A stretch of DNA of 64,000 nt from Spinacia oleracea (lineage: Eukaryota; Streptophyta; Magnoliopsida; Caryophyllales; Amaranthaceae), in the NCBI RefSeq assembly GCF_020520425.1, contig NC_079490.1, positions 6,262,001 through 6,326,000 on the forward strand, read 5' to 3'. A program made the position numbers and the translations under genes. The notes beneath the pieces are model-generated. The model worked only from the letters and a program-made list of their open reading frames with translations, did not search any database and was not told the origin of the DNA. Shown one piece after another: positions 1 to 10,872 of the stretch. Numbering within the stretch: the first letter of the stretch is position 1; each line of letters starts with the position of its first letter.

Positions 1-34
1 ATCTTTTGTTCATCACTCTGTTGTTTTTCTATAG

Positions 35-258
35 GCTCCCGCAGGTGTTGGTATGTATCACTCAACAAGTGGTGAACATATATTAAATGTAAGATTCATA
101 TCCTTTGCGACCATTGATTTGAATTGCATTCATATAAATTTCTAACTATTTTTTTCTGGCAGCCAAGGAACTTTTCCAGCAATTTCCAAGGAAAAATTCT
201 AAATCACAATATTTCCTGGTGGACAACAGAGGACCAGGCGCAACTCGATAATCTGTGA
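35..258 (+). CDS. C-terminal end of an unrecognised gene (two exons, 5' part off the window)
   Basis: Two short exons, 35-88 (18 codons) and 163-258 (32 codons with TGA at 256-258), join in phase 0. A tatag acceptor ends at 34, a gtaag donor starts at 89, and a ttctggcag acceptor ends at 162. The joined reading frame has no stop before the end and closes with a tail ending SWWTTEDQAQLDNL. I do not recognise the family. The clean splice signals and polar, stop-free tail support a real gene end; 50 residues are too few to name a function. The DNA from 259 to about 420 would be its 3' UTR. Confidence 0.45.
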
Positions 259-424
259 ACGTTCTCCAACATTGTCATCTTTTTGTTTGAAAAGTTCGTA
301 AAAGTAGTGAATTGGAAAGCAAGTGTTTGATTAGTAATTCATGAGTAATGCTAGAAGGTGTACTTGGAAAGTTTTATTTTACTATTATTCTGGAATGTTA
401 TTATTGTTTTCAATTGTGTTTTTG

Positions 425-700
425 AAGTAAACGTTAGGCGGGCAATTTTATTAAATCAAATCAAGTTTTCCCGGAGTTGTGAAGTTTTGGGGAAATTTGT
501 CTAGCCATACAAACATCGACTCATTGGTATTCCATCTTGCAATAAGATGAGCCAACATATTACCTGCTCTACGTACATGAAAACACCTAAAAGACTCAAA
601 ACCGGACATCATCCTATCAATATCCTCACAGAAAAGCATTACAGGAGAGTTGTAATGGAATAACATGAGTTTTTCTTGTTTGTAGTGACTAGGTAGAGGA
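425..700 (-). mobile_element. LINE 3' scrap: RNase H-like C-terminus
   Basis: The minus strand reads an open stretch (451-666) containing FHVRRAGNMLAHLIARW followed by a WLDKFPQ tail. This matches the H-x-x-R-x-x-N-x-x-A-H-x-x-A-R core of the RVT_3-type RNase H domain at the end of plant L1-type LINE ORF2 proteins. Reverse transcriptase and the rest of the element are absent. A short AT-rich tail after the stop (425-450) fits a LINE 3' end. It is a dead fragment between two host genes. Confidence 0.55.
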
Positions 701-945
701 GTAATTAAGATTTACTAAAAGCAAATGGGAAAAAATAAAAAACGTAAGTGAGTGAATTACTCTCTCTCATACTGCACATGTAACCTCGAACTTCTGTTCT
801 GAGTGAGAAGCGAGAACTGTTCGAGGGAAATAGGGATTCTGCACGCAGGAAGAGAAGGTAATTCCTATTTTCATACTTGGACAGGAGGCCCTATGGAATA
901 AAGGGAAGCGTGTACGTTGTCACACTCCCTGCCTTCCAAAGATGT

Positions 946-1002
946 CCGTACTCCCCAGGCGGAGTGTTTCACGCGTTAGCTGGGCCCCTGATCCGTGTAG
1001 AC
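946..1002 (-). pseudogene. Nuclear copy of a mitochondrial 18S rRNA fragment (NUMT)
   Basis: The complement of this stretch is the plant mitochondrial small-subunit rRNA segment around the conserved GCTAACGCGTGAAACACTCC and the CGCCTGGGGAGTACGG motif, recalled from plant mitochondrial rrn18. About 57 bases fit with roughly one change; the match stops abruptly on both sides. The upstream 780-945 stretch is less AT-rich than its surroundings and may be more organellar DNA, but I cannot place it. It is too short to be an rRNA gene and is best read as transferred organelle DNA. Confidence 0.7.
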
Positions 1003-1429
1003 TGTGGAGGAAGATTAAAGGGAACTGGGAACATTTTTTTTGTTTTCTTACATAATTTCTAAATTAAATTTGGCAATTTAAAATGTTAAATAAATTTTAG
1101 ACTGGAATATTCTTCTAAGATTCCAACGCCAGTAGCTGATATTTTATTTTTTGCAAAATAGCCTTAAAGTTCGTGATGTAGGTAGCAATTACCTTAGTTT
1201 GTATGTAGTACTCCGTATTATATTCCACACATTTTAGACACTTCGTATTATTTTAAGCCAATTTTCCAATTCTAAAAGTCTGAACGAGTTTCTTGCAACG
1301 ATGCATACATCTAGACCTTCATAACATTGATTTAACAACAATTCTAAACCAAGAAGACTAATCTCTAAACTAATATACCTTCAAATTGAAATAACATAAG
1401 TTAGGTTGAGATTAAGATCAATATCATAC

Positions 1430-1840
1430 CTTCTTCCACTTAGCAATTAGGTTTCTGTCAGCATAGCCCTGGTCCAAGCAAAACTCATACAGCTCTTTGG
1501 AAATCTCATTCCTTCTATAATAAAGATCATATATGTAGCGGCTCTTCTGGTGAGCAATTTTGAAAATTGGCCACAAAGTTTCACACTTTCTCTTCCCATC
1601 ATGTGTTTCCATTTGAGCTGTCAAAACCAAATAAAATATAAATTGTTCTTGCAACTAATAAATAATTCCAAGATTGAAACGATTACAAACAAAGCGATAA
1701 ATTTAACTTGTCGGGGATTAAAGAGACTAATTGAAATCAAGCAAACCTTCTCTCATCTTAGATTCTAGCTCCTGAAGTGTTGGATCAATCAATTCCCATC
1801 CTTCAGGGTATTTCACTCGATTCGTCTTCACTTTCGGCAT
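1430..1840 (-). CDS. BUD31: BUD31/G10-family splicing factor, first two coding exons only
   Basis: BUD31 (G10) is a small nuclear protein of the spliceosome. Exon 1 (1840-1747) begins [18 protein letters not shown] and exon 2 (1617-1430) runs from [19 protein letters not shown] to AKWKK. Exon 1 ends one base into a codon that exon 2 completes as Ala; donors are GAAG|gtttgc and AAG|gtatga. These residues cover the N-terminal two-thirds of the roughly 145-aa family. The C-terminal Cys-rich part (beginning PGYERLCCLRC in relatives), which carries the zinc-binding residues, is not found on the minus strand between 1430 and position 1. Either the last intron runs past the window edge, around the opposite-strand gene end at 35-258, or the 3' part is lost. 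A tttgcag just before the ATG suggests a 5' UTR intron, with a leader exon near 2170-2300. Confidence 0.85.
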
Positions 1841-3443
1841 CTTTCAACTGCAAATTTAATGACCCTACAGTGTAATTTTACTGGTAAATTTGAACAAACC
1901 GTTCCTGAGCTAATATGATTTTCAAGTACAATTATAAACTGGGTTTATGCTAATTAGACATAAAACAACACCAAAACAAAGCCGACGATAAACCCTAACA
2001 GAATATATTTAACAACTTGAAACATCCTATCAAGCAAAATTTCATCAATTGAAATATCATTTAATCCCAATATGAGACTAAAAATTTACTGAATCTTTAA
2101 ATTACTAATAAAATCAACAAGAAAAATCCAAAAAAATCGATAAAAAGTAAAAAGGTGGAGAAAAAAGATGAGGAAAAGAAGTCATACACTGTCGTGAACA
2201 CCGAGACTAACAACGGCGGAGAAGGAGGTTGATTGGCAGAGGCGCCGCCGACTAGAGGCGGTGGTTTTGCGATTTTGTCGAAGATTTTGAGAGGAGGAGG
2301 CGTGGTCCTCCGAGTTGGAGTTTGATGAGAGAAAAAAATTCTTTTGTTCTTTTCTTTTCTTCTCTTTTTACTTTTTTGCTGAATTTTTTTTTTTTTTCTT
2401 GTAGGATTTTTACTTTTATTAAACCTTTTTTTAAAAGTAAAATAATTCATTAATACGGAGTAAAAGTTATTCTTGTAAAACTTAAATTGATGTCAAAATT
2501 TAAAAAAGAAAAATAAGGATACATTTATTTGAAATTTCAGTAGTAATCCTTTATTTTGTTTCTTTACCTTGGTAACCTTAAAAATATTTATTATTATGAG
2601 GTATAAGACGGTGACGAATGTCCTGCAAATACCAGCTCTTCATGTTTGACAATAAACTTGACAATTCACATTGTGTCATTGTACATCGTAGTAAATAGTC
2701 AAACTTGTCATACTGCAATAGTAACACATTTCCCCTCTAAATACTTACCTCAGCTTGTAGTTTTACACAACAACGCATACGAGTAATATATCTGCGCTTT
2801 GCCAACTTCCTTTCTGATAGTAAATTCTCGATTTTTTTCTATTACCTTAAAAGATTTGTGTTTTTGTAATGTGTTATTACAAATACTTTTAGTTATACCT
2901 AAATATGTATCGATATGTATATATCCGGTGGCATTTTGAATAAAACAACACAAAAAGGGTTATTTAGTAATTTTGAGATGGCGGAGCTAAGCCGCGAGTG
3001 TCAAGTCTGACAGCCATCAAGAGAAGGTAGGTGCAAAGTGAACCCGGATGCAGCGAGGCTGGATAAGGTCATAAGGAGGTGTGCTCATTTCAGCTGGGAA
3101 ATCAAATCCAAAAGAGAAGTGGAAGGAAAAAGAATCAAAGACAGCATCACATAAACTGCAGAAAAAAAAACAGCTAGAACTAATATTATCATAAATTCTA
3201 TAATCATAAGGGAATCAACAAGGAACAAAATAAGATCAGTGCAAAATTATTTCATGAGACTGAACCACCCCACATCAAGATTCACAAATGAAATCAAAAA
3301 CTCGATCCATATAATTCGGAACAGGTCGAGGTTAATGGCAGTCCCAAATCCAGAGGACGTCCAGGTACAATTTTGATTCAGATAGGTGAAGCGTAATCTT
3401 CAATTTTCAGCACCACTTTAAAAAACAGCTGATCAACAAGGAG
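1841..3443. other. BUD31 5' region and spacer to the mS41 gene
   Basis: From 1841 to about 2400 lies the likely BUD31 leader and promoter: a GC-richer patch at 2195-2320 (probable first untranslated exon) followed by T-rich DNA. From 2450 to 3000 the DNA is AT-rich with tacggagt-type MITE remnants and no credible coding. From about 2990 to 3443 the DNA is less AT-rich, non-coding, and probably 3' UTR or flank of the leftward mS41 gene, which stops at 3444. Confidence 0.4.
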
Positions 3444-6400
3444 CTAAACTTTCACCATGTCAGATCGTGGCCTCCAAAGTCCAACTCTGTATTTGTGGGC
3501 AAACTTCAGTATCAGCTTTCTCTGACAAGCAAAATGAAAATTTTATCAGAAGCTCATACAAGTATCTTTATGTGAGAAATTCATGGTAAAAGAAAGTTAC
3601 TCCTTTAATCTGGAAACAATAGTCATGCATTTGGAAAATAGTTCTAACATTTCCTAACAGACCGGAATAAATTGGCTTATTGAGTGTGTAGAAGGAAAGG
3701 ACACGGCTAGCCTATTACAACAGGTACTTTGGTACAAGTTTGACGTGATAACTTTTTTTGCACTGAGGGAAGTAAACTATAATAAAATATGGAAGTGAAA
3801 CAAATTCATGTATAAACGAATATCAAATCAAAATAGTTTAACGCATTTGAAATCACCATCAAGGCATCAATCATATAGGACCATTAGAGCGTCTTGACCC
3901 TGAACCATTGGAGTAATAGGCCCTTTTAAAATGCTAGGAATTCTTTAAGAGACCATTAGAGCATCCCAATAAGAATTTGATATAATTTCCCCTTGAATTA
4001 ACATAAGGGCGGGATCATCGGAAACTCAAACTTGTGTTTGTCTCTCTACATACCCATAGTTGATTATAGCCTGATGAATTTATAAGAGAATTAGATACGT
4101 TTAATCACAATCCTTAACTTATCCGAGCATCGTTTGATAACATTTGAAATTCTATCTTATTTTTAAAACCGGATAATTAAATCTTTTTTCTCTTATTATC
4201 TTTTACTTAACACTAATTTATCTTTTTAATAATAAGAGATAAATTTTGTTAGAAGTAATTAAAAAGATAAATTAGTGTTAAGTAAAAGATAATAAGAGAA
4301 AAAAGATTTAATTATCCGGTTTTAAAAATAAGATAGAATTTCAAATGTTATCAAACGATGCTCGGATAAGTTAAGGATTGTGATTAAACGTATCTAATTC
4401 TCTTATAAATTCATCAGGCTATAATCAACTATGGGTATGTAGAGAGACAAACACAAGTTTGAGTTTCCGATGATCCCGCCCTTATGTTAATTCAAGGGGA
4501 AATTATATCAAATTCTTATTGGGATGCTATGGCTGAAGAAATCAATGAAAGACTTCATGAATGCAGTCAGATAGATTGCCGTGGCTGAGCTAGCTTGCTG
4601 CACAGTTACAAGTGGGTTCCGAGGTAATGCTTTCTTAAAAGATGGCAGTCAACAAACAATCCCCTTCCTTAATACTTGGTTGAACATCAAATTTGATGTG
4701 GGTTTTTGTGGATTTGCATCCATGTGTGGTGTCATGGCATGTAAATCAAAGGTATACTTGAAGGTGGACAATTGTATACTCTTGCTTGATTATGTTGCGC
4801 GTGTAAATGCAATGGTTCGTGGTGCTTCAAGGGGTATAATAGTTCCTACGAATTTGTCTGCCTTGTGCAGCGAATTGTTTTGCTTGTAACACGTAATTCA
4901 TACGGAGTATATGACAATATGTTGTGTCATAATAAAAATATCCCTATATTTAATTTCTATTCATAATTATGTACATTTTTTTAATACTATTTAATTGTGT
5001 ATTATAAATTTCTAATTATGTTAAATCATGTTGATATTAGTGTGTGACTGTGGGATGTAGAAAATGTATTGCAATAGAGTTTTAAGAAGAATTTCCCCTA
5101 CGCTATTAACTATTGTTCTTGAACTTTTGAAATTATCTTAGTTGGTTTGTAGTAATATTCTTTATCATAGGACTGTAGATTATTTTTTTGGTGCGTACTT
5201 TTTTTAAGGTTCGAATGAATTAGGGGAATTTGAATATGTGACCTACCATCGTATGAATTAAGGGCGTCAATATTAATACATCCATACAGGTGAAGATCTT
5301 AGCATATGACCATATTCTATTTTTCTAACAAATATTTTTAGAAAAAACTCTAGCTAATCATAAACATCTAATTAATACGGAGTACTCTGTAATTATTAGC
5401 ATTACTTTACCTTATTGGAAGGGGTAATCTTGATTGGACTATTGTCAAACTAAAGCCAAACACGTTATAGGAAGCAAACACCAAATTACAACAAAATAAG
5501 ATTAAATGGAGATCAACAAAAATGATTAAATGGAGCCCAGTACGTAGGACCTAACTTTGAAGGTGATAAACTATCATCGTCATTTTTCATTAAGATAACG
5601 GAGTTGCTTAATAAATTAACTTAAAATATAGACTTCTATAATAATAAAAACTATGATACATTTATATCCTATGCGGTGCATGTTTGTTAAGTAAAATTAT
5701 TGATAACCTACTCTATCTTTCCCTCTAAAAAGATTTACAATTATTGATAGTTTAATAATATTAATCCGTGCATCGCACGAACAGCCAAAATTTTAACGTG
5801 TTAAAGATCTGAAATGACTTATCAAAAAAACAAAAAACTGGAACCATATTTAAAGGCAATTAAAGTTCCAAAGAGCAGAAGTGCTCCCCAATCAGAACTC
5901 TTTCCATTGCCTCAACTCTACAAGCCAACAATATAAACAACACCTAATGTGAATCCCTCTACAAGAGTATAAAATGGCTCATAACGTTTACACTTCTGGT
6001 TTGTCGAGAACAATCAGTGTGCAGCTAAAACCCTCAATCGGTATGATTCAATACATCTATCGCAAACAATGCTTTTGGCTTATTTCTCCAACACTCACCC
6101 TTCCCTTCTCTTTTTCTTTTTGTTTTGCTAACCTACATCCAATTTTCCTAGAGTAGTATTTTACACATGAATAACTGTCTACTGCCTGTTGCAGAAAACA
6201 TTATGAATACTATGAATAACAATATTCAGCACATCAATAGATGTGTCCAAGTACAATATGATCCAATTTTCTACACTCTCCAATAGTCTGGCATCAATTC
6301 AAAGTTTGTTTTGTACTTCCAGCACCACAGATATGGAACTTAAGTTTCTACATTCACAATGCCGCAATCGGTTAGAGCCACATTGACAACACAGACACAG

Positions 6401-7610
6401 AGCCACATTAGTTAGAGCCACATTGACAACACAGACACAGAGCCACATTAGTTAGAGCCACATTGACAACGCAGCCACAGAGCCACATTAACAACACAGC
6501 CACGGATATGGAGCTCAAAGTTAGAGCCTCATCTAATTTACTTGTTCCTCTGAAACACAGTCGTGATAGTCCAGAATCCAAACATGTTAAAGTTGGTTCC
6601 ATTTTTACTGAATCTCAAACAAAATCTACTACCAAGAAATTGTAACATGACAGCTTTACTAAACCATCACTACCTATAAATGAGGAAAAGTTGGACCAGA
6701 AATGAAGTTTTGAGATAGATAAATTAGATACAAAACCAAAGCACGACAATCTCTCAGCAACAAACTACAAAGGTATCAAGAGAAATACTTACATGTTTAC
6801 ACGGAATTTCGAGCTTCTTGAGTTTGAGAGTGCGAACAACAAGCAACCTTTGAAGGTCCCCAAACTCAGACTCAAGCTTCTCCACATGAGCCTCCACTCC
6901 GTTCCCTATCCCCCTCAAGAATTCTGGTATACCGACCTTCACTGCCATATCAAATCACACATCAATACATCATTAAAATGTTAACCCAAAAAACTGAAAA
7001 GGGAAATCTCTAACGGGTTCTGCACAAATTCTAATTGCATTTCTCATCATAATAAAGGAAAGTCCACAAATTAGAATCTGAATGCGGAAACTTAACCTCA
7101 TAACAAAGGTAAAGGAGAACATTTTCTTGCTTTTCTCTAATAAATAAATAAACGCAATCATCTTTGCAAATAATCAGGGAAAAAGAAGCAAACACGACTG
7201 AAAACTAGTAGATTTTTCATCCCACAAAAATGAAAATCACGTCATTTTCAGATGTCAGCACCGCAAAGGTTAATGATTAATAAGAAATCTGAAGCTTAAA
7301 CGAAAAAGCTCATCTTACAGGGAGACGAGTAAACCCTAAATGTCTTAAACCCTAAACCCTAACCCCAAAACTCGTAGAAAGCGGAAAAAAATTCTGGGTA
7401 TTTCTTTGATCAATTCAAATTGCAAATTCATCGCAATATTCAATTAAATACAAACAAATTAAGAAAAAATAGAAACTAATTTGAAAAAATCGTACCTAAG
7501 TACGGAGATGAAGTGGAGGAGAATCTAGAAGACGGAGGTGCAAATGCTGGAATTGAAGCTGTCGATGGAGAAGTGAAAGTTCTGGAGATCTGCCGCCAAA
7601 TTGAAATCAT
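3444..7610 (-). CDS. Mitochondrial small-ribosomal-subunit protein mS41 (IGR motif), three exons
   Basis: Exons are 7610-7496, 6941-6793 and 3521-3444 (342 bp, 113 aa, stop TAG 3446-3444). All junctions are GT-AG and the phases agree (1, then 0). Exon 1 encodes an Arg/Ser/Thr-rich, acid-poor leader starting MISIWRQISRTFTSPSTAS, fit for mitochondrial import. Exon 2 carries GIPEFLRGIGNGVEAHVEKL and ends LKKLEIPCKH; exon 3 continues RKLILKFAHKYRVGLWRPR. Together they form the IGR motif (FLxxIGxG ... LGIPxxxRKxILxxxxKYRxGL) of mS41/Fyv4 proteins of the mitoribosome small subunit. The small size fits the family. Intron 2 is 3.27 kb, filled with repeats including a perfect palindrome, and separates off a 78-bp last exon. 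No missing residue is evident. Confidence 0.85.
3960..4528. repeat. Perfect 271-bp inverted repeat (foldback element) inside an mS41 intron
   Basis: The left arm 3960-4230 and right arm 4258-4528 are exact reverse complements in every block I compared, separated by a 27-base spacer (4231-4257). Outer ends read agcatcccaataagaattt and its complement. Pairing stops at both outer ends without a clear target-site duplication. The DNA left of it (about 3878-3959) repeats the accattagagc motif and looks like the end of a related MITE. No coding is present. A transcript of either strand would fold into a long hairpin. Confidence 0.93.
4581..4889 (+). other. Open reading frame of unknown meaning in the mS41 intron
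   Basis: A 102-codon open frame lies opposite to the mS41 gene, right after the palindrome. It has Cys-rich, mildly hydrophobic stretches (for example GFCGFASMCGVMACKSKVYL) but no domain I recognise. The base composition is richer in GC than the flanks, and another short frame (MAEEINERL...) ends just upstream. It could be debris of a captured gene or transposon. I see no splice signals or promoter that make it a gene. Confidence 0.15.
4890..6370. other. AT-rich intron filler with transposon-end remnants
   Basis: Part of mS41 intron 2. It contains tacggagt remnants (near 4903 and 5378) and a ccgtgcatcgcacga motif near 5766 that recurs in degraded plant elements. No coding or RNA gene is visible. 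Confidence 0.4.
6371..6505. repeat. 40-bp tandem repeat, three full copies
   Basis: The unit starts gttagagccacattgacaac and ends agccacatta. Copies lie at 6371-6410, 6411-6450 and 6451-6490, and a shortened fourth runs to about 6505. Copies 1 and 2 are identical; copy 3 has two changes. It sits in mS41 intron 2. Confidence 0.9.
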
Positions 7611-7904
7611 TTTTGCACTTAAAGCTCAAGCCCAGAAATCAAGCTCACTACAATTTTGCGTGCTTCAAATTCGAGTACCTTAATTGGGGTTTTCCCCTTT
7701 TCTCTCGTGTTAACGATGACTGATGAGTGTTAAGTTGCATACGATGTCGCCTCTATCTCTATTTCATTTATTTTTTCTTCACTAATCTAGTTTTTTTTAA
7801 TGATGAGGGTTAAACTACATATGACTTGTTGTATAAGACCAAATTCTTAACAAATAGTTACGGAGTTTATTATTATTAAATAGTTATCTTAACTTAATTA
7901 TTTT
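7611..7904. promoter_or_regulatory. Upstream region of mS41
   Basis: Sequence 5' to the mS41 start codon (gene on minus strand). It should hold the leader and promoter; a pyrimidine-rich leader is plausible, but I see no certain TATA box. Confidence 0.3.
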
Positions 7905-9815
7905 CTACACTCAAATGGTTATACTTTATCAGTGTGTAATTGTATGTTTTTAATGATGACATCAGCATTTTTATTCATATGGTAGTCTCGTGTGAGACAC
8001 ACTCTTTAGTCTTTCCTACAAATCGTACATTATCAAGTTCATATATACAACCCCTATAAAAATCATTCATATATATGTTGTATACATGAGCAATTGAACA
8101 TTTCACCGGGACTCCCTCTCCCCCTTCATCCAACCGTTGATACCCCAATTTGGGGGCCCACGTCAGGTACCTTCTCTGTAAAGTCAACAACTTGGCTAGC
8201 TTATGATATCCCCTTAAAGGCCCTAAGTAGGATTTCCACTGGATCTGGAAAATGGATATCCCGCCTAAAATCAAAATCTTTCTCTGGCAAATTGGTCACA
8301 AAAGTATTGCGGTTCGTGACACGCTTTTTAAACGACACATCATACCCACTGATGTATGCCCCCTTTGTGATACTTATGTTGAAACCATTGATCACCATTT
8401 TATCCACTGTCGCCGTTGTTCGCAACTCTTGGAACATTGGTCTGTTAAAAAAATGGATCGACTTTATGTCCCCAATCACCCCACCTGATAGATCTTCTAT
8501 AAGCTCTCTGGAAGTTCCCAAAAACGTTGATCAAGATAATTTTTACTATTTGGGCCATCTGAAAAGAAAGAAATAATTGCTTTTTCAATAATGCTACTTT
8601 CAACTATATCAAAATCTACTTCACGGCTCATTCAACCAATTCAGAATGGGCCTTTAGGAATCATTTAGATGACCTACAACAAGCAGGTGCCCCATCCACT
8701 TCATTCACCGCCACCACCGCACCACTGCACCACCTCCATCTTAGTTCGCTGGACGCGGCCCCCAATTAACCACCTTAAGCTCAATTTTGACGACTCATTA
8801 AAAACTCGTCAGCAGCATCATGCTTCATCATCAGAAATCACAGGGGACAACAGTTGTATGCCTTTGCTTTTAATCTCGGATCCTCTGAAGTCTTCATGGT
8901 TGAATTGAAGCTACTGCCCTCCACAAATGAATTCAAGAAACAATCAAGTTACAAGTTCAATGCATCTACATCGAAGGAGACAATCTCTTAGTCATCAATA
9001 CATTCAAAGGTGTTTGGTCTACCCCTTGGAGACTACACGTACACAATCATCACAAATATTAAAAAACTGCTCCAACATTTTGAATTATGGAATATCTCGC
9101 ACATCTACAGAGAAGCAAATCAAACAGCTCATTGGATCGCGAATGTCGGCCATCTAGTCCCCAATAGCATAAACATTGACCCAGGGTCAAGCCCTGGTTT
9201 ACTTTCTATTATTACAAACGATTACTTAGGGGTTACCCACGCAAGAAGGGCCTCCTAATGTACTTTCTTCACCATTAAAAAAAATTGAACATTTCACTCA
9301 TAAAAATATTGATTGCACCAATTCTTTTTTACATGAACTTGTATCCATATTATACTTTTTTTTCCACATGAACAAGTATCTATATTATACATTTTTTTTT
9401 TACCAATGTGACATCAAGATTTTTTGTGACTTTGTGAGTGAGTAGATAAGGGGATATATATCCCCTTAAATTAGCTTAGTAGAATATAAATTCATCGACC
9501 ACATTTGTGGAAGTTTTGAGAATTGATTAATTAACGTAATTCCTTGCAAAGCATAGGAAAGACAAAAAGACGACCACAATCACAAGTAATTGTCTTTATG
9601 TATTTAATGATAGTTATGATACGATAAGTACCCTTCACAAGAAGACCCCAACTCCTTTTGGTACCACATTTTTTTCCTTATCACAACTTATTGCAACCAA
9701 ACAACGTGTTTCTAATTAACAAATCCGTTGGTACCAGCCAACATCATATACTGATATACTTATCTTTCCTTGTCAAGCTGGTACACGTATATCCTAATGC
9801 TTTACGCCTTTAATT
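7905..9815. repeat. Partial duplicate of the region downstream of the acyltransferase gene
   Basis: Blocks here reappear in order at 9940-10955: the taatgatgacatca/taatgatgacacca block, the acatgaac...tatccatat block, the gtagataaggggatatata block, and the stretch ending cagccaacatcatatac. The last block reaches into the final coding bases of the acyltransferase gene, so this is a decayed tandem copy of its 3' end and flank (minus-strand sense). A LINE (8107-9282) is inserted in this copy. Confidence 0.75.
8107..9282 (+). mobile_element. 5'-truncated L1-type LINE: zinc-binding and RNase H end
   Basis: Broken frames encode a reverse-transcriptase zinc-binding domain (MDIPPKIKIFLWQIGHKSI, then CPLCDTYVETIDHHFIHC, a C-x2-C...H-x4-H-x-C pattern) and then an RNase H-like domain (WTRPPINHLKLNFDDS; HIYREANQTAHWIA). 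The element ends in an A-rich tail. A 15-bp target-site duplication, aattgaacatttcac, flanks it at 8092-8106 and 9283-9297. Endonuclease and reverse transcriptase are missing, as expected from 5' truncation. Several frameshifts and stops make it inactive. Confidence 0.85.
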
Positions 9816-10258
9816 TAACTATATGTTTTCGAGCTCGATCTCGGCTTATTTATAAATGAATCGAATTCGAACTTAACTTTAACCGAGCTGATTCTGATTT
9901 TCAAAATATTCACGAGCAGTTCTGTTCGTGTCCACCCATAGTTACACCTTATCACTATATAATTATGTTTTAAAGTTTTCTTTAATGATGACACCATTGT
10001 TCTTATGCGTATAAACGTCTTGTATTGTATGAAATAATTTTTTTCCTACAAATCATACGTAATTAAGTTCATAACTTCATATATACATCTCGTTAAAAAA
10101 AAAACAAAAAGAAAAACAAATCATGCATGTATACATGAACATTGCACCCCCAAAAAAATATTTCTTGATTTTTTTACATGAACCACAGAACGAGTATCCA
10201 TATTCTACATTTTCTTTTCCCAATGTAATTAACACGAAGATTTTTGTGACTGTAAGTA

Positions 10259-10497
10259 AGGTTCTGTTCTGTTCACCTTATTTTCACTTATTTCATGAAA
10301 AATAAGTTCAGATAAGATACGTTCAGGAAAAATAAGGGTTGACCAAATACAACTTATAACTAAAATAAGTTTTGATAAGTTCGGATAAGTTTAGATAAGT
10401 TCAGATAAGTTCAGTTAAGTTTAGATAAGTTCAGATAAGTTCAGATAAGATAAGTTCAGAAAAAATAAGTGAAAATCAGGTGAATAGAACGCACCCT
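10259..10497. mobile_element. MITE with internal gataagttca tandem repeats
   Basis: Imperfect inverted ends pair aggttctgttctgttcacc with the complement of ggtgaatagaacgcaccct, and both continue into ttttcactta. taagta lies on both flanks. The middle is a run of about ten gataagttca/gataagttta units. The other copy of the duplication lacks it, so it inserted after the duplication. Confidence 0.75.
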
Positions 10498-10683
10498 TAA
10501 GTAGATAAGGGGATATATATTCCCCTTAAAATAGGTTAGGTAGAATATTAAATCATCAACCATATTTCTTTAAGTTTTGAGAATAGATCAATAAACATAA
10601 TTCCTTGCAAAGCATACGTGTTAAAAGACAAAAAAAACGACCATAATCACAAGTATTGTCTTTGCGTATTTAATGATACGATT

Positions 10684-10787
10684 ACCGACTACTTTCAGTC
10701 GCAAACGTTTTTAGCGACTATTTTCAGCTTTTTTCCGACTAATTTTAGCGGTCGGAAAATTGGTGATTTCTTATAGTGAGTACCCTT
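10684..10787. mobile_element. CACTA-type element fragment
   Basis: The right end reads atttcttatagtg, the complement of a cactataagaaat terminus, and the inside has the cgactaatttta/gcgacta subterminal repeats usual for CACTA MITEs. The left end lacks a matching terminus. It is absent from the duplicate at about 9615. Confidence 0.55.
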
Positions 10788-10872
10788 TACAAGAAGACCT
10801 CAACTCTTTTTGGCACCACATTTTTCCATATCACAACTTACTAGTTACTACAACCAAACAACGTAACGTGTT

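Noticed and set aside
877-1062. Open frame with a plausible start
   Set aside because: It overlaps the mitochondrial rRNA fragment; the open frame is a by-product of transferred rRNA sequence.
2097-2450. 117-codon minus-strand frame, Lys- and Phe-rich
   Set aside because: Low-complexity A/T runs in the BUD31 leader and promoter; no domain and poor composition for a protein.
3960-4528. MicroRNA gene
   Set aside because: The stem is far too long and perfect for a typical precursor; a foldback transposon or siRNA source fits better.
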